Origin: Megasphaera massiliensis
GTDB lineage: Bacteria; Bacillota; Negativicutes; Veillonellales; Megasphaeraceae
Assembly: GCF_000455225.1 (NCBI RefSeq)
Contig: NZ_HF954536.1
Location: forward strand, 91,326-136,211
Direction: 5' to 3'
DNA length: 44,886 bases
Shown piece by piece: positions 8,936 through 15,522 of this stretch; position 1 is the stretch's first letter, and the number at the start of each line of letters is the position of its first letter. The position numbers and the translations under genes were made by a program. The notes under the pieces are model-generated. The model was not told the DNA's origin. It searched no databases and saw nothing but the letters and a program-made list of their open reading frames with translations.

Positions 8936-9629
8936 GGCTGCCTCCTACAAATTTATAGCCGATGCCGTACACGGTCAAGATATACGTAGGTTCGGCCGGA
9001 TTGGGCTCCAGCTTTTTGCGCAGATTGCGGATGTGCGTATCGATAGTCCGCTCATAGCCCTCAAAGCTGTATCCTCCCTGTATCTTATCCATGAGCTGCA
9101 TGCGGCTGAAGACGCGGTCCGGAGACGCTGACAACACGTCTAAGAGATTAAATTCCGTCGGCGTCAGTACGATAGGCTGGCCGTTTCGAAGAACAGTGAA
9201 CTTCTCTTTATCGATGACCAAATCGCGAATCATGTACGACGTCGGCTGCTGCAGGACCTCGCCCCGAGTGCGGCGCAATAGGCTGTAGACCCGGGCAATG
9301 ATTTCCTTAACGTGAAAAGGCTTGGTCACATAGTCATCACCGCCGATATTAAGCCCTACCAAACGATCCGTTTCATCATCTTTTGCCGACAGAAAAATAA
9401 TCGGTATATCACTGAACTGCCGCGTCCTACGGCAGACTTCAAACCCGTCCATGCCGGGCATCATCAAATCGAGCAGCATGATCTGCGGCTTTTGGTTCCG
9501 CAAAATATTCAAGGCCTCCAAGCCGTCATGAGCGATGTACACGACAAACCGCTCCTCTTCAAAATAGGATCGGAGCAAGGCACAAAGCTTTTCATCGTCA
9601 TCGACGATGAGAATGGAATTGGTACGCAA
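8922..9629 (-). CDS. OmpR/PhoB family response regulator
   Basis: A 235-residue two-domain regulator. The receiver has the acidic pair Asp11/Asp12, the phosphoacceptor Asp54 (LLDLMMPGMDG) and a conserved Lys in TKPFHVKE. The winged-helix effector domain includes LTPTEFNLLDVL and RTIDTHIRNLRKKLE. It starts with TTG at 9629, supported by GGAGGTGAG a few bases upstream; no closer ATG fits. It is the first gene of a pair with the overlapping histidine kinase, so it presumably controls envelope copper genes nearby, possibly the two Met/His-rich genes upstream. An extended -10 (TGGTACAAT on the minus strand near 9663-9671) may drive it. Confidence 0.95.
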   Translation of the reverse strand: MRTNSILIVDDDEKLCALLRSYFEEERFVVYIAHDGLEALNILRNQKPQIMLLDLMMPGMDGFEVCRRTRQFSDIPIIFLSAKDDETDRLVGLNIGGDDYVTKPFHVKEIIARVYSLLRRTRGEVLQQPTSYMIRDLVIDKEKFTVLRNGQPIVLTPTEFNLLDVLSASPDRVFSRMQLMDKIQGGYSFEGYERTIDTHIRNLRKKLEPNPAEPTYILTVYGIGYKFVGGSHEEV

Positions 9630-9697
9630 AAAGGCTCACCTCCAAAAATTTCTTTGTTTCTATTGTACCATATGGCCTCTATAGGAGCGACCCCATC

Positions 9698-9726
9698 AAA
9701 AAAAGACTGCCTCCGAAGAAGCAGTC
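9698..9726 (-). terminator. Intrinsic terminator after the Met/His-tail membrane protein gene
   Basis: On the minus strand GACTGCTTC-TTCG-GAGGCAGTC (one T-G pair) is followed by seven T. It separates the upstream gene from the two-component operon. Confidence 0.88.
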
Positions 9727-9755
9727 CATTCTTATGATTGAAAATACACGAAATC

Positions 9756-10394
9756 TTATTTATTCGAATCCATCTGATCGTGACTCATCTGGTCATGACC
9801 CATCTGATCGTGGTTCATCTGACCATTACTCATCTGGTCGTGATTCATCTGGTCATGGTTCATCTGGCTGTGATCCATAGGCATATTCATGTCCATCTGC
9901 ATGTTGTCATGCATCTGCATTTCCTGCTGCGTCGGAACGTAGCCGGCCAGTTTCGGATCTGCCATCCCAAAGACCATCGCCAAGTGGGTGAACAGAACGA
10001 AGAGGATCATGAGCACGATATGATTCTTGATCTTAGACGTAGAATCCTGGTTCTTGAAGATAATCCCCAATTCCTGCAAGAGAATCAAAACGGCAGGAAT
10101 GACGCCGAGGACGTAAGCCCAAATCGAAACCATGTCGATAGGACCGCGCCACTGAATGGTCGGAACGTAAGACGTGACGATATATACCGTCGCAATGATG
10201 AAGAATACCCCGAGAATAATACCGCAGATGTGGCTCAGGCTGTCCCATTTTTCGCTGCGATGATCCTTATACAGCAAGGAAAAGGCACCCGATGCCAAAA
10301 TCGTTTCTGCCAATACCATCGGCACCAGCATGAAGAGAATCAAAAACCACGGTGAATGAAGCGACAAGAGCTCCATGTAATGAGTCATTACCAT
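9756..10394 (-). CDS. Four-helix membrane protein with C-terminal His/Met pentapeptide repeats
   Basis: A 212-residue protein of unknown function. Four membrane helices lie roughly at residues 14-38, 54-78, 88-110 and 124-145. The C-terminal tail (about 155-212) starts with a Met-rich part (MQMHDNMQMDMNMPM) and continues with seven five-residue units of the type x-H-D-Q-M (DHSQM, NHDQM twice, SNGQM, NHDQM, GHDQM, SHDQM). Such a tail should bind several copper ions. The position between a copper sensor system and csoR-copA supports a role in copper handling at the membrane. I do not recognise the membrane domain well enough to name it. An alternative ATG lies two codons in (10388). Confidence 0.8.
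   Translation of the reverse strand: MVMTHYMELLSLHSPWFLILFMLVPMVLAETILASGAFSLLYKDHRSEKWDSLSHICGIILGVFFIIATVYIVTSYVPTIQWRGPIDMVSIWAYVLGVIPAVLILLQELGIIFKNQDSTSKIKNHIVLMILFVLFTHLAMVFGMADPKLAGYVPTQQEMQMHDNMQMDMNMPMDHSQMNHDQMNHDQMSNGQMNHDQMGHDQMSHDQMDSNK
9771..9875 (-). repeat. Tandem 15-base repeat coding for x-H-D-Q-M
   Basis: Seven head-to-tail 15-base units within the membrane-protein gene. The units differ at several bases but keep the His-Asp-Gln-Met reading (one unit reads SNGQM), so this is a coding repeat under protein-level constraint and prone to copy-number change. Confidence 0.85.
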
Positions 10395-10422
10395 ATTAAC
10401 TTCCCCCTTTTAAAACAAATGA

Positions 10423-10638
10423 TTATCTCTGATAGCCATGGTGGCCCATGTACGGGCCATGGCAATAGCCGTCGTCGTAGCCATCGCCATTGTCACTGTA
10501 GTAGCCATTGCCGTGACAGTAATAACCATTGTTGTAATAAGAAGAATCATTCTGGTCTGAATATGAATTGGCTGCAAAAGCAGAGAATCCTGCCATAACG
10601 GAAAGAGCAGCTACGATAAGCAGTACCTTCTTTTTCAT
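10423..10638 (-). CDS. Small exported Tyr/Gly/His-rich peptide
   Basis: A 71-residue protein with a clear signal peptide (KKK, hydrophobic core, AFA cleavage near residue 22) and a mature part of about 49 residues made almost wholly of Tyr, Gly, Asn, Asp, Ser and His, with two Cys-His pairs (YYCHGNGYY and YCHGPYMGHHGY). AGGAGG is well placed before the ATG. I recognise no family. The Cys-His and His-His positions could hold copper, and the neighbours are copper genes, so a periplasmic metal-buffering role is plausible but not shown. The next gene downstream (membrane protein) starts 28 bases later, so the two are probably co-transcribed. Confidence 0.75.
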   Translation of the reverse strand: MKKKVLLIVAALSVMAGFSAFAANSYSDQNDSSYYNNGYYCHGNGYYSDNGDGYDDGYCHGPYMGHHGYQR

Positions 10639-10682
10639 AGATATAACCTCCTAAAGAAAATCATCATCATTTCTATGGTTAG

Positions 10683-10691
10683 AGTATACCA
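10683..10691 (-). promoter_or_regulatory. Extended -10 promoter for the small exported peptide
   Basis: Minus-strand TGGTATACT is an extended -10, about 45 bases before the ATG. A TTGACA lies further upstream (10720-10725) but at 31 bases it is too far to pair with this -10. Confidence 0.45.
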
Positions 10692-10742
10692 AAATGGTGC
10701 GAAAAAGATATGGAGGAAATGTCAAGAAAATATAAAGATTTA

Positions 10743-11588
10743 CTATTTTAAGATGATATTGTCGATGAGGCGGGTCTTACCGATGCGGACGGCAATGGCC
10801 AAAAGGCTTTCGTCGGAAACCGTTTGGATCGGTTCCAAGTCAGGGAAGGAAAAGAGATCGACATAATCGATGGAAGCCATCGGTTCGGCTTCAATTTCAG
10901 ACGTAACAATGGCTTTCAGCTTTTCTACATCTTTTTCGCCGCCGTCATAAGCCGTCTCAGCTTTTCTCAGGCTGCGCGAGAGGACCAGGGCTGCTTCTTT
11001 TTCAGTGTCGGACATATAAGCATTGCGCGAACTCCGAGCCAGACCGCTGTCTTCACGGACGATGGGGACCATATTGATATGGACGGGCAGGTTAAGGTCA
11101 CTGACGAAACGGCGGACGACGACGACCTGCTGGGCATCTTTTTGGCCAAAGAAAGCTTCATCGGCGCCGGTAATATTGATCAGCTTGGTGACGACCGTTG
11201 CCACACCGCGGAAATGGATGGGCCGCTGGGCACCGCAGAGCTTATGGGTAATATCGCCGTCGACATTGACGTACGTGCAGTAACCCTTGGGGTACATTTC
11301 CGACGGTTCCGGATGGAAGACGGCATCGACGCCGACGCTTTCCAGTTTCCGGCAGTCTTCTTCAAAGCGGCGCGGATAGGCGTCGTAGTCTTCGTTGGGG
11401 CCGAACTGGGTCGGATTGACGAAAACCGAAGCGACGACGACATCACAGGCGGCTTTCGCCGTCCGCATCAGCGTCAAATGCCCTTCATGGAGGGCACCCA
11501 TAGTCGGGACCAGTCCGATGACCTTGCCGGCCTTCTTTTGTTCACGAGAAAATGCCTGCATTTCTTTGACAGTACGGAAAATTTTCAT
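10743..11588 (-). CDS. panC: Pantothenate synthetase
   Basis: Joins pantoate and beta-alanine using ATP to make pantothenate, the precursor of coenzyme A. At 281 residues it is full length. The nucleotide-binding motif is GALHEGHLTL (HxGH type), followed by NPTQFGPNEDYDAYPR, GAQRPIHFRGVATVV for the substrate pocket and the KMSKS-like region REDSGLARSSRN. AAAGGAG precedes the ATG. It follows a BASS-family transporter gene by 26 bases in one transcript; neither panB, panE nor panD is in the window. No intrinsic terminator is seen after it. Confidence 0.98.
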   Translation of the reverse strand: MKIFRTVKEMQAFSREQKKAGKVIGLVPTMGALHEGHLTLMRTAKAACDVVVASVFVNPTQFGPNEDYDAYPRRFEEDCRKLESVGVDAVFHPEPSEMYPKGYCTYVNVDGDITHKLCGAQRPIHFRGVATVVTKLINITGADEAFFGQKDAQQVVVVRRFVSDLNLPVHINMVPIVREDSGLARSSRNAYMSDTEKEAALVLSRSLRKAETAYDGGEKDVEKLKAIVTSEIEAEPMASIDYVDLFSFPDLEPIQTVSDESLLAIAVRIGKTRLIDNIILK

Positions 11589-11614
11589 GATAATAAACTC
11601 CTTTATAAAATAGA

Positions 11615-12577
11615 TTATGCCACGTGGGCCGTCGATTCCTTAACACAAACGGCGCCTCTCTTTTCATCGCGGCGAGAGAAGTAGTTGGCAATGAGGGATC
11701 CGGAAATATTGTGCCAGACACTGAAAATAGCACCGGGAATAGCCGCTGCCGGATTAAAGTACAAGACCGCCAAGGACGCTGCCATTCCGGAATTTTGCAT
11801 GCCCACTTCGATAGCGACGGTCCGGGATTTTTTCGAATCGAGGCGGAACAGTTTGGCCATGAGGTAGCCGAGGGTCAGTCCGAAGACGTTGTGCAGGACG
11901 ACGATGACAGCCATTAAGAGGCCGACATCGAAAAGGCGAGATGCACTGAGGGATACGACGCAGCCTACGAGAATGACGATGGTGACTACGGAAACGACGG
12001 GCATGGCCGGAAGAATCCGTTCGACGCCGCGGGCAAAGAAATGGTTAACCCCTAAGCCGAGCAGCACCGGAACCAGGACCATCTGGACAATGGAAAGCAT
12101 CATCGACAAGAAAGAAACATGGATCCATGCGCCCGCCAAAAGCCAAGTCAAAGCCGGCGTAACGATGGGAGCCAACAAGGTCGTTGCCATGGTCATCGAT
12201 ACCGACAGGGCTACGTCGCCCTTAGCTAGGTAGGAAATGACATTCGATGCCGTCCCACCCGGGCAGGTGCCTACCAAGATGACGCCGATAGCCAGTTCCG
12301 GCGGCAGGGCAAAGATACGGACCAGGCCCCAAGCCACGAAAGGCATGATCAGGAACTGCGCAAAGATGCCGATAAGGACTTCCCAAGGCCGCTTAAAAAC
12401 GGTCTTAAAGTCCGCGACGGTCAAGGTCATGCCCATGCCGAACATGACGATGCCCAAGAGCCAGCCGACATAAGGAGCAGCCCACTTCAGCGTCCACGGC
12501 CACAGCGCTCCGACAACGCCGATGAGGACGACGAAGACGGCCATATGGCTGACCAGAAAATCACAACACTTTTTCAA
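11615..12577 (-). CDS. BASS-family transporter, candidate ketopantoate/pantoate transporter
   Basis: A 320-residue membrane protein of the bile acid:sodium symporter family with about ten hydrophobic segments. FGMGMTLTVADFK and GTCPGGTASNVISYLAKGDVALSVSM are family signatures, and GMQNSGMAASLA matches the second conserved sodium-site region. The family name does not give the substrate. In Salmonella the relative PanS moves ketopantoate, and here the gene is the first of a two-gene operon with panC, which strongly suggests transport of a pantothenate precursor. GGAGG sits a few bases before the ATG. Expression appears controlled by a leader with an intrinsic terminator. Confidence 0.88.
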   Translation of the reverse strand: MKKCCDFLVSHMAVFVVLIGVVGALWPWTLKWAAPYVGWLLGIVMFGMGMTLTVADFKTVFKRPWEVLIGIFAQFLIMPFVAWGLVRIFALPPELAIGVILVGTCPGGTASNVISYLAKGDVALSVSMTMATTLLAPIVTPALTWLLAGAWIHVSFLSMMLSIVQMVLVPVLLGLGVNHFFARGVERILPAMPVVSVVTIVILVGCVVSLSASRLFDVGLLMAVIVVLHNVFGLTLGYLMAKLFRLDSKKSRTVAIEVGMQNSGMAASLAVLYFNPAAAIPGAIFSVWHNISGSLIANYFSRRDEKRGAVCVKESTAHVA

Positions 12578-12619
12578 TCAATCTATACCTCCTGTCTTAG
12601 TTTCGGGGCAAAAGGACAT

Positions 12620-12653
12620 AAAAAAATACCTTTCAGCTCGGACTGAAAGGTAT
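12620..12653 (-). terminator. Leader terminator (attenuator) before the BASS-panC operon
   Basis: On the minus strand a perfect 11-base-pair stem ATACCTTTCAG/CTGAAAGGTAT with a six-base loop runs into seven T. It lies in the untranslated leader, 43 bases before the transporter start, so transcription must be able to pass it under some condition. Confidence 0.85.
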
Positions 12654-12668
12654 GGATATCTGCAAACG

Positions 12669-12725
12669 TCACTTGGCCCGGGGACAGATCGTAAAATAAT
12701 GCGCCGCCAGCCCTTGCCGTAACAT
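12669..12725 (-). CDS. Possible 18-residue leader peptide
   Basis: ATG at 12725 with GGAAGGA upstream opens an 18-codon frame (MLRQGLAAHYFTICPRAK) that stops 15 bases before the leader terminator. It has no run of one amino acid of the type seen in classical attenuation, so it may be chance. Confidence 0.25.
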   Translation of the reverse strand: MLRQGLAAHYFTICPRAK

Positions 12726-12740
12726 GATGAGCAATCCTTC

Positions 12741-12769
12741 CTGTCTCGGTCTGAATCAGATCCAAGCAG
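12741..12769 (-). promoter_or_regulatory. Candidate pan-motif RNA hairpin
   Basis: In the minus-strand leader of the BASS-panC operon, CTG-CTTGG-A-TCTG-ATT-CAGA-CCGAG-A-CAG folds into a three-part stem with one bulged A on each side. The pan RNA motif known upstream of pantothenate genes is a stem-loop with two conserved bulged adenosines, which fits in form and location. I could not check it against the covariance model. Confidence 0.45.
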
Positions 12770-12916
12770 ATAATGACTCGATAGTAGACATAAAAAAAGT
12801 ATAACTCACATTGCGTGATGCTATCTTTTGCCTCGGCCGTATCATACCATATTTATGCGCCTCATGCAATGGTCCTCACAAAATCAGAAAAAATAGGCGA
12901 TCCGTCCATAAACTCC

Positions 12917-12945
12917 TTGTATTTTTCATCATTTTATCCTATAAT
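12917..12945 (+). promoter_or_regulatory. Promoter for the SSS symporter gene
   Basis: TTGTAT, 17-base spacer, TATAAT. The transcription start would be near 12952, so the protein must start at 13025 and not at the upstream in-frame ATG at 12815. Confidence 0.75.
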
Positions 12946-13024
12946 ATTACCAATTCTTGTCACATGTTGTTCCATTGTAAGGAACCAATGTTGCAAAATA
13001 AACAAAAAGGGAGATACCAGGAAT

Positions 13025-14431
13025 ATGTCGATTCAACTTGCTATTGTCATCTTATACATCATCTTATTATTTGCCATCTCCATGTATGTCAAACATCGGG
13101 CCAGCCAAAATCCGACGGAATACCTCTTTGCCGGCCGTAAGTTTTCGACCGGCTTGGTCGCCGTCAGTATTACCGGTATGGCCGTAGGCGCAGCTTCCAC
13201 CGTCGGCGTCGCTGAAAGTGCCGTAAAAATCGGCTTGGCCGCCGGCTGGTACAATGCCGCCTGGGCTATCGGGGCCATCGTCATGGGCTTCGTCGCTGCC
13301 GGCAAATACCGTTCGCTGAACTGTACGACCATTCCCGAACTCTTTGAACGGAGCTATGATAAAAAAGCCCGCATCATCAGCGTCATCGGCTTGTCTCTCA
13401 TCATGCTCTGCATCACGTCCCTGCAGTACGTCGCCGGCGGCTCCATCCTGCACGCCCTCATGCCGGATATCTTTTCCATGCAGGGCGGCATGATTACCAG
13501 CGCCATCGTCTTCGTCGGCATCACGGCCATCGGAGGCCTGTGGTCGTCGGGCCTGTCCAATATCTTAAGCGTTACCGTCATTTACCTTGGCATCATCTAT
13601 TCCCTAATTCGCATCCTCATCCGTGACGGCGGCATCAGCGGCATCAACGCAGCGCTTCCGGCAGCGGACTTCAACTGGTTCTCTCCCATGGGCGGCCTGT
13701 CCTTCGCCGTCCTCATGGGCTGGATCATCGTCATGACCACCCAGGCCATCACCGCCCAAGGGCCGGTACAGATCGCCTGCGGTGCCAAAAGCGCCAAAGA
13801 AGCCCGTAAAGGATTTATTCTCGGCGGCCTGCTCATCTTCCCTATCGGCTTCTTATCGGCCATCTTAGGCCTGGCTGCCAAGGCCCAGTTCCCCGATATC
13901 AATCCGACCCTGGCCCTGCCGCAAATCATCATGAGCCTCGATCCTTTCTCTTCCGGGATGACCTTAGCCGCCCTTTGGGCCGCTGACGTATCGACGGCCT
14001 GCACCATCCTCCTCGGCGCCGGCACGCTCATCTCTCAGGACGTGTTTAAACGTTTTATCAAGCCGAATATGTCGGACATGACCTACGTCAAAGCCAACCG
14101 CCTGATCATCGTCATCATTGGCGCCATCACCCTGCTGATGGCCTTCTATGCCGTCGGCATCGTAAAGGTTATGCTCATTGGCCTGAGCCTTACGACAGCC
14201 TTTACCTTGGTATTCCTGTGCACCCTCTTCGCCCCGTCCCTGTGCCGTAAAAACACGGCCTTTTGGACGACTTTGGTTGGCATCGCCGGCCTAATTCTCT
14301 GGCAGTTATGCCCGGCTGTCCGCCTGCTGCCCCATGTCATCTACTTTGAATGGGTCATCTGTATCATCACCTTGCTGATTGTCCGCCTCGTCGATAAGAC
14401 ACCCATCAAAATGCCTGAACTGAAAAGTTAA
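13025..14431 (+). CDS. Sodium:solute symporter (SSS family)
   Basis: A 468-residue secondary transporter with about 12-13 membrane helices. The family features are an unwound first helix region (STGLVAVSITGMAVGAAST), the conserved Gly-rich GLAAGWYNAAWAIGAI segment, and WAADVSTACTILLGAGTLISQDVF, which matches the SSS sodium-site helix. It imports a solute with sodium; which one (amino acid, sugar, carboxylate or vitamin) cannot be told. Because it is divergent from the BASS-panC operon, pantothenate uptake (PanF is an SSS member) is one possibility, but the sequence does not prove it. GGGAGA precedes the ATG at 13025. It ends before a bidirectional terminator. Confidence 0.9.
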   Translation: MSIQLAIVILYIILLFAISMYVKHRASQNPTEYLFAGRKFSTGLVAVSITGMAVGAASTVGVAESAVKIGLAAGWYNAAWAIGAIVMGFVAAGKYRSLNCTTIPELFERSYDKKARIISVIGLSLIMLCITSLQYVAGGSILHALMPDIFSMQGGMITSAIVFVGITAIGGLWSSGLSNILSVTVIYLGIIYSLIRILIRDGGISGINAALPAADFNWFSPMGGLSFAVLMGWIIVMTTQAITAQGPVQIACGAKSAKEARKGFILGGLLIFPIGFLSAILGLAAKAQFPDINPTLALPQIIMSLDPFSSGMTLAALWAADVSTACTILLGAGTLISQDVFKRFIKPNMSDMTYVKANRLIIVIIGAITLLMAFYAVGIVKVMLIGLSLTTAFTLVFLCTLFAPSLCRKNTAFWTTLVGIAGLILWQLCPAVRLLPHVIYFEWVICIITLLIVRLVDKTPIKMPELKS

Positions 14432-14465
14432 ATGACATATCCTGCAAAAACGCACGGTATCCATG

Positions 14466-14510
14466 AAAAAGAGAGATCGTCATCCACTCGGTGACAATCT
14501 CTCTTTTTTT
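14466..14510. terminator. Bidirectional terminator between the SSS symporter and hxlR
   Basis: AAAAAGAGAGAT pairs with ATCTCTCTTTTT through a further GTCA/TGAC pair; T runs lie on both sides. Confidence 0.88.
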
Positions 14511-14566
14511 ATCGGCTGTACCCGTTGAAAAATCCTGCTCGGATTATAAGAACACATAGGTCTCCC

Positions 14567-14953
14567 TCAGTCAGTCCGCTGATTGTAATCACATTTTTGG
14601 CACTGGCTCAGCGCATGTTCATGGTCGTCCCTATGATAAGCTCCGGACCATTTACAGATACTTTGCAGCAGGGGAACGGAAGATATCCCTTTAGCCGTCA
14701 GTCCGTATTCAACCCGCGGCGGAATTTCATAAAACTGATGCCGTTCGATCATGTCATCATTCATCAGTTCTTTCAACGTTGCCGCTAAGACGGCATCGGT
14801 GATATTGGACATCTCTTTTCGTATCGCACTGTAGCGCAGCCTTCCTTTTTGGGCCAGCACGCAGATGACCCTCGATTTCCATTTACCGCCAAAAACAGAC
14901 AGTCCATATTCTAAGGGACATCGGATATCCTTTTCTAATTTAGGCTTATACAC
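14567..14953 (-). CDS. HxlR-type winged-helix transcriptional regulator
   Basis: A 128-residue regulator of the HxlR/MarR-like group. CPLEYGLSVFGGKWKSRVI is the characteristic start of the DNA-binding domain, and LAATLKELMNDDMIER with YGLTAKG forms the recognition helix and wing. The C-terminal part carries a Cys pair (CQKC) that could sense thiol stress, as in some relatives. The start is GTG at 14953, with AAAGGTGG upstream. It is divergent from a small ABM-like gene; a palindrome between them overlaps the -35 of its own promoter, so it is likely autoregulated and controls the neighbour. Confidence 0.92.
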   Translation of the reverse strand: MYKPKLEKDIRCPLEYGLSVFGGKWKSRVICVLAQKGRLRYSAIRKEMSNITDAVLAATLKELMNDDMIERHQFYEIPPRVEYGLTAKGISSVPLLQSICKWSGAYHRDDHEHALSQCQKCDYNQRTD

Positions 14954-14984
14954 CGTTCACGCCACCTTTCTTGATGCTGATTTT

Positions 14985-15013
14985 ATTATAGTAGCTCCCT
15001 TTTATCCCTTCAA
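14985..15013 (-). promoter_or_regulatory. hxlR promoter
   Basis: On the minus strand TTGAAG (15008-15013), a 17-base spacer and TATAAT (14985-14990). Confidence 0.7.
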
Positions 15014-15038
15014 GTTACTATTAAAATGAATAGTGACT
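15013..15038. promoter_or_regulatory. Probable HxlR operator
   Basis: Inverted repeat AGTTACTATT-AAAATG-AATAGTGACT (9 of 10 arm positions match). TACT/AGTA-type arms are usual for HxlR-family sites, and its left end touches the -35 of the hxlR promoter. Confidence 0.7.
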
Positions 15039-15079
15039 CATAAATTTGCTTATATCTTCTCCCGGCCGAGTAAGAAAGC

Positions 15080-15085
15080 TATAAT
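15080..15085 (+). promoter_or_regulatory. -10 element for the ABM-like gene
   Basis: TATAAT 41 bases before the ATG at 15126; no clear -35 box, which would fit a gene that is regulated. Confidence 0.45.
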
Positions 15086-15125
15086 GAAGAAGAGCTCACA
15101 GAAAACCGAAAGGGAGGAACATACT

Positions 15126-15416
15126 ATGAACGTAAAGGCTTATTTAGAAATTACCATGAAAATCGATGCCGCCAATCGACCGGCTGCCGCCAAAGTATAT
15201 ACGGACTACCGCCAGCCCTTCCTGACGACTATTGAAGGAGCCTTGACCAAAGACCTCCTCATCCGCGATGAAGACGTACAGGTACTCCACGGCTTTGACA
15301 GTGCCGAACACGCCCAGGCTTATCTTTCCAGCGACCTCTTCAAAAACGACGTCTTCGTCGGCCTTCAGCCCCTTTGGACAGGAGATCCGGAAGTAAAGAT
15401 TTATACCCTTGCATAG
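15126..15416 (+). CDS. Small ABM-like (dimeric alpha/beta barrel) protein
   Basis: A 96-residue protein of the size and pattern of the antibiotic-biosynthesis-monooxygenase superfamily: a strand (KAYLEITMKI), a helix (RPAAAKVYTDYRQPFLTTIEGA), strands (LIRDEDVQVLHGFDS) and a second helix ending in a short strand (PEVKIYTLA). These fold as dimers and include quinol and haem monooxygenases and stress proteins of unknown role. AGGGAGGA is 7 bases before the ATG at 15126; the longer frame to 15033 would start upstream of the -10. The gene is divergent from hxlR and probably under its control, perhaps as a response to quinones or reactive aldehydes. Confidence 0.6.
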   Translation: MNVKAYLEITMKIDAANRPAAAKVYTDYRQPFLTTIEGALTKDLLIRDEDVQVLHGFDSAEHAQAYLSSDLFKNDVFVGLQPLWTGDPEVKIYTLA

Positions 15417-15447
15417 TTTCGCAAGCATCCAAAAATACCGGTATCAT

Positions 15448-15483
15448 AAAAAATAAGCAGCCCTTAAAGGCTGCTTATTTTTA
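15448..15483. terminator. Bidirectional terminator between the ABM-like and binding-protein genes
   Basis: AAATAAGCAGCC-CTTAAA-GGCTGCTTATTT with A and T runs on the two sides, between convergent genes. Confidence 0.92.
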
Positions 15484-15522
15484 TCTCTCATGTTCTATAA
15501 CGAAGGCTGCCTGTGCTGCCCC

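Noticed and set aside
9771..9875. Regular short repeats, as a CRISPR array
   Set aside because: The 15-base units are contiguous without spacers and stay in frame in a protein tail.
10683..10725. TTGACA plus TATACT as one promoter for the small secreted peptide
   Set aside because: The boxes are 31 bases apart, too far for a sigma-70 type promoter; the extended -10 alone is kept.
10824..11684. Long open frame (286 codons) on the plus strand opposite panC
   Set aside because: Antisense to panC, with no recognisable motif or ribosome site.
12583..12765. A 60-codon minus-strand frame in the BASS-panC leader
   Set aside because: It crosses the terminator hairpin and the pan-like hairpin, lacks a ribosome site and matches no family; the region is better read as an RNA leader.
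12620..12800. T-box riboswitch in front of the BASS-panC operon
   Set aside because: No AGGGTGGNACCGCG-type T-box sequence or stem I features are present.
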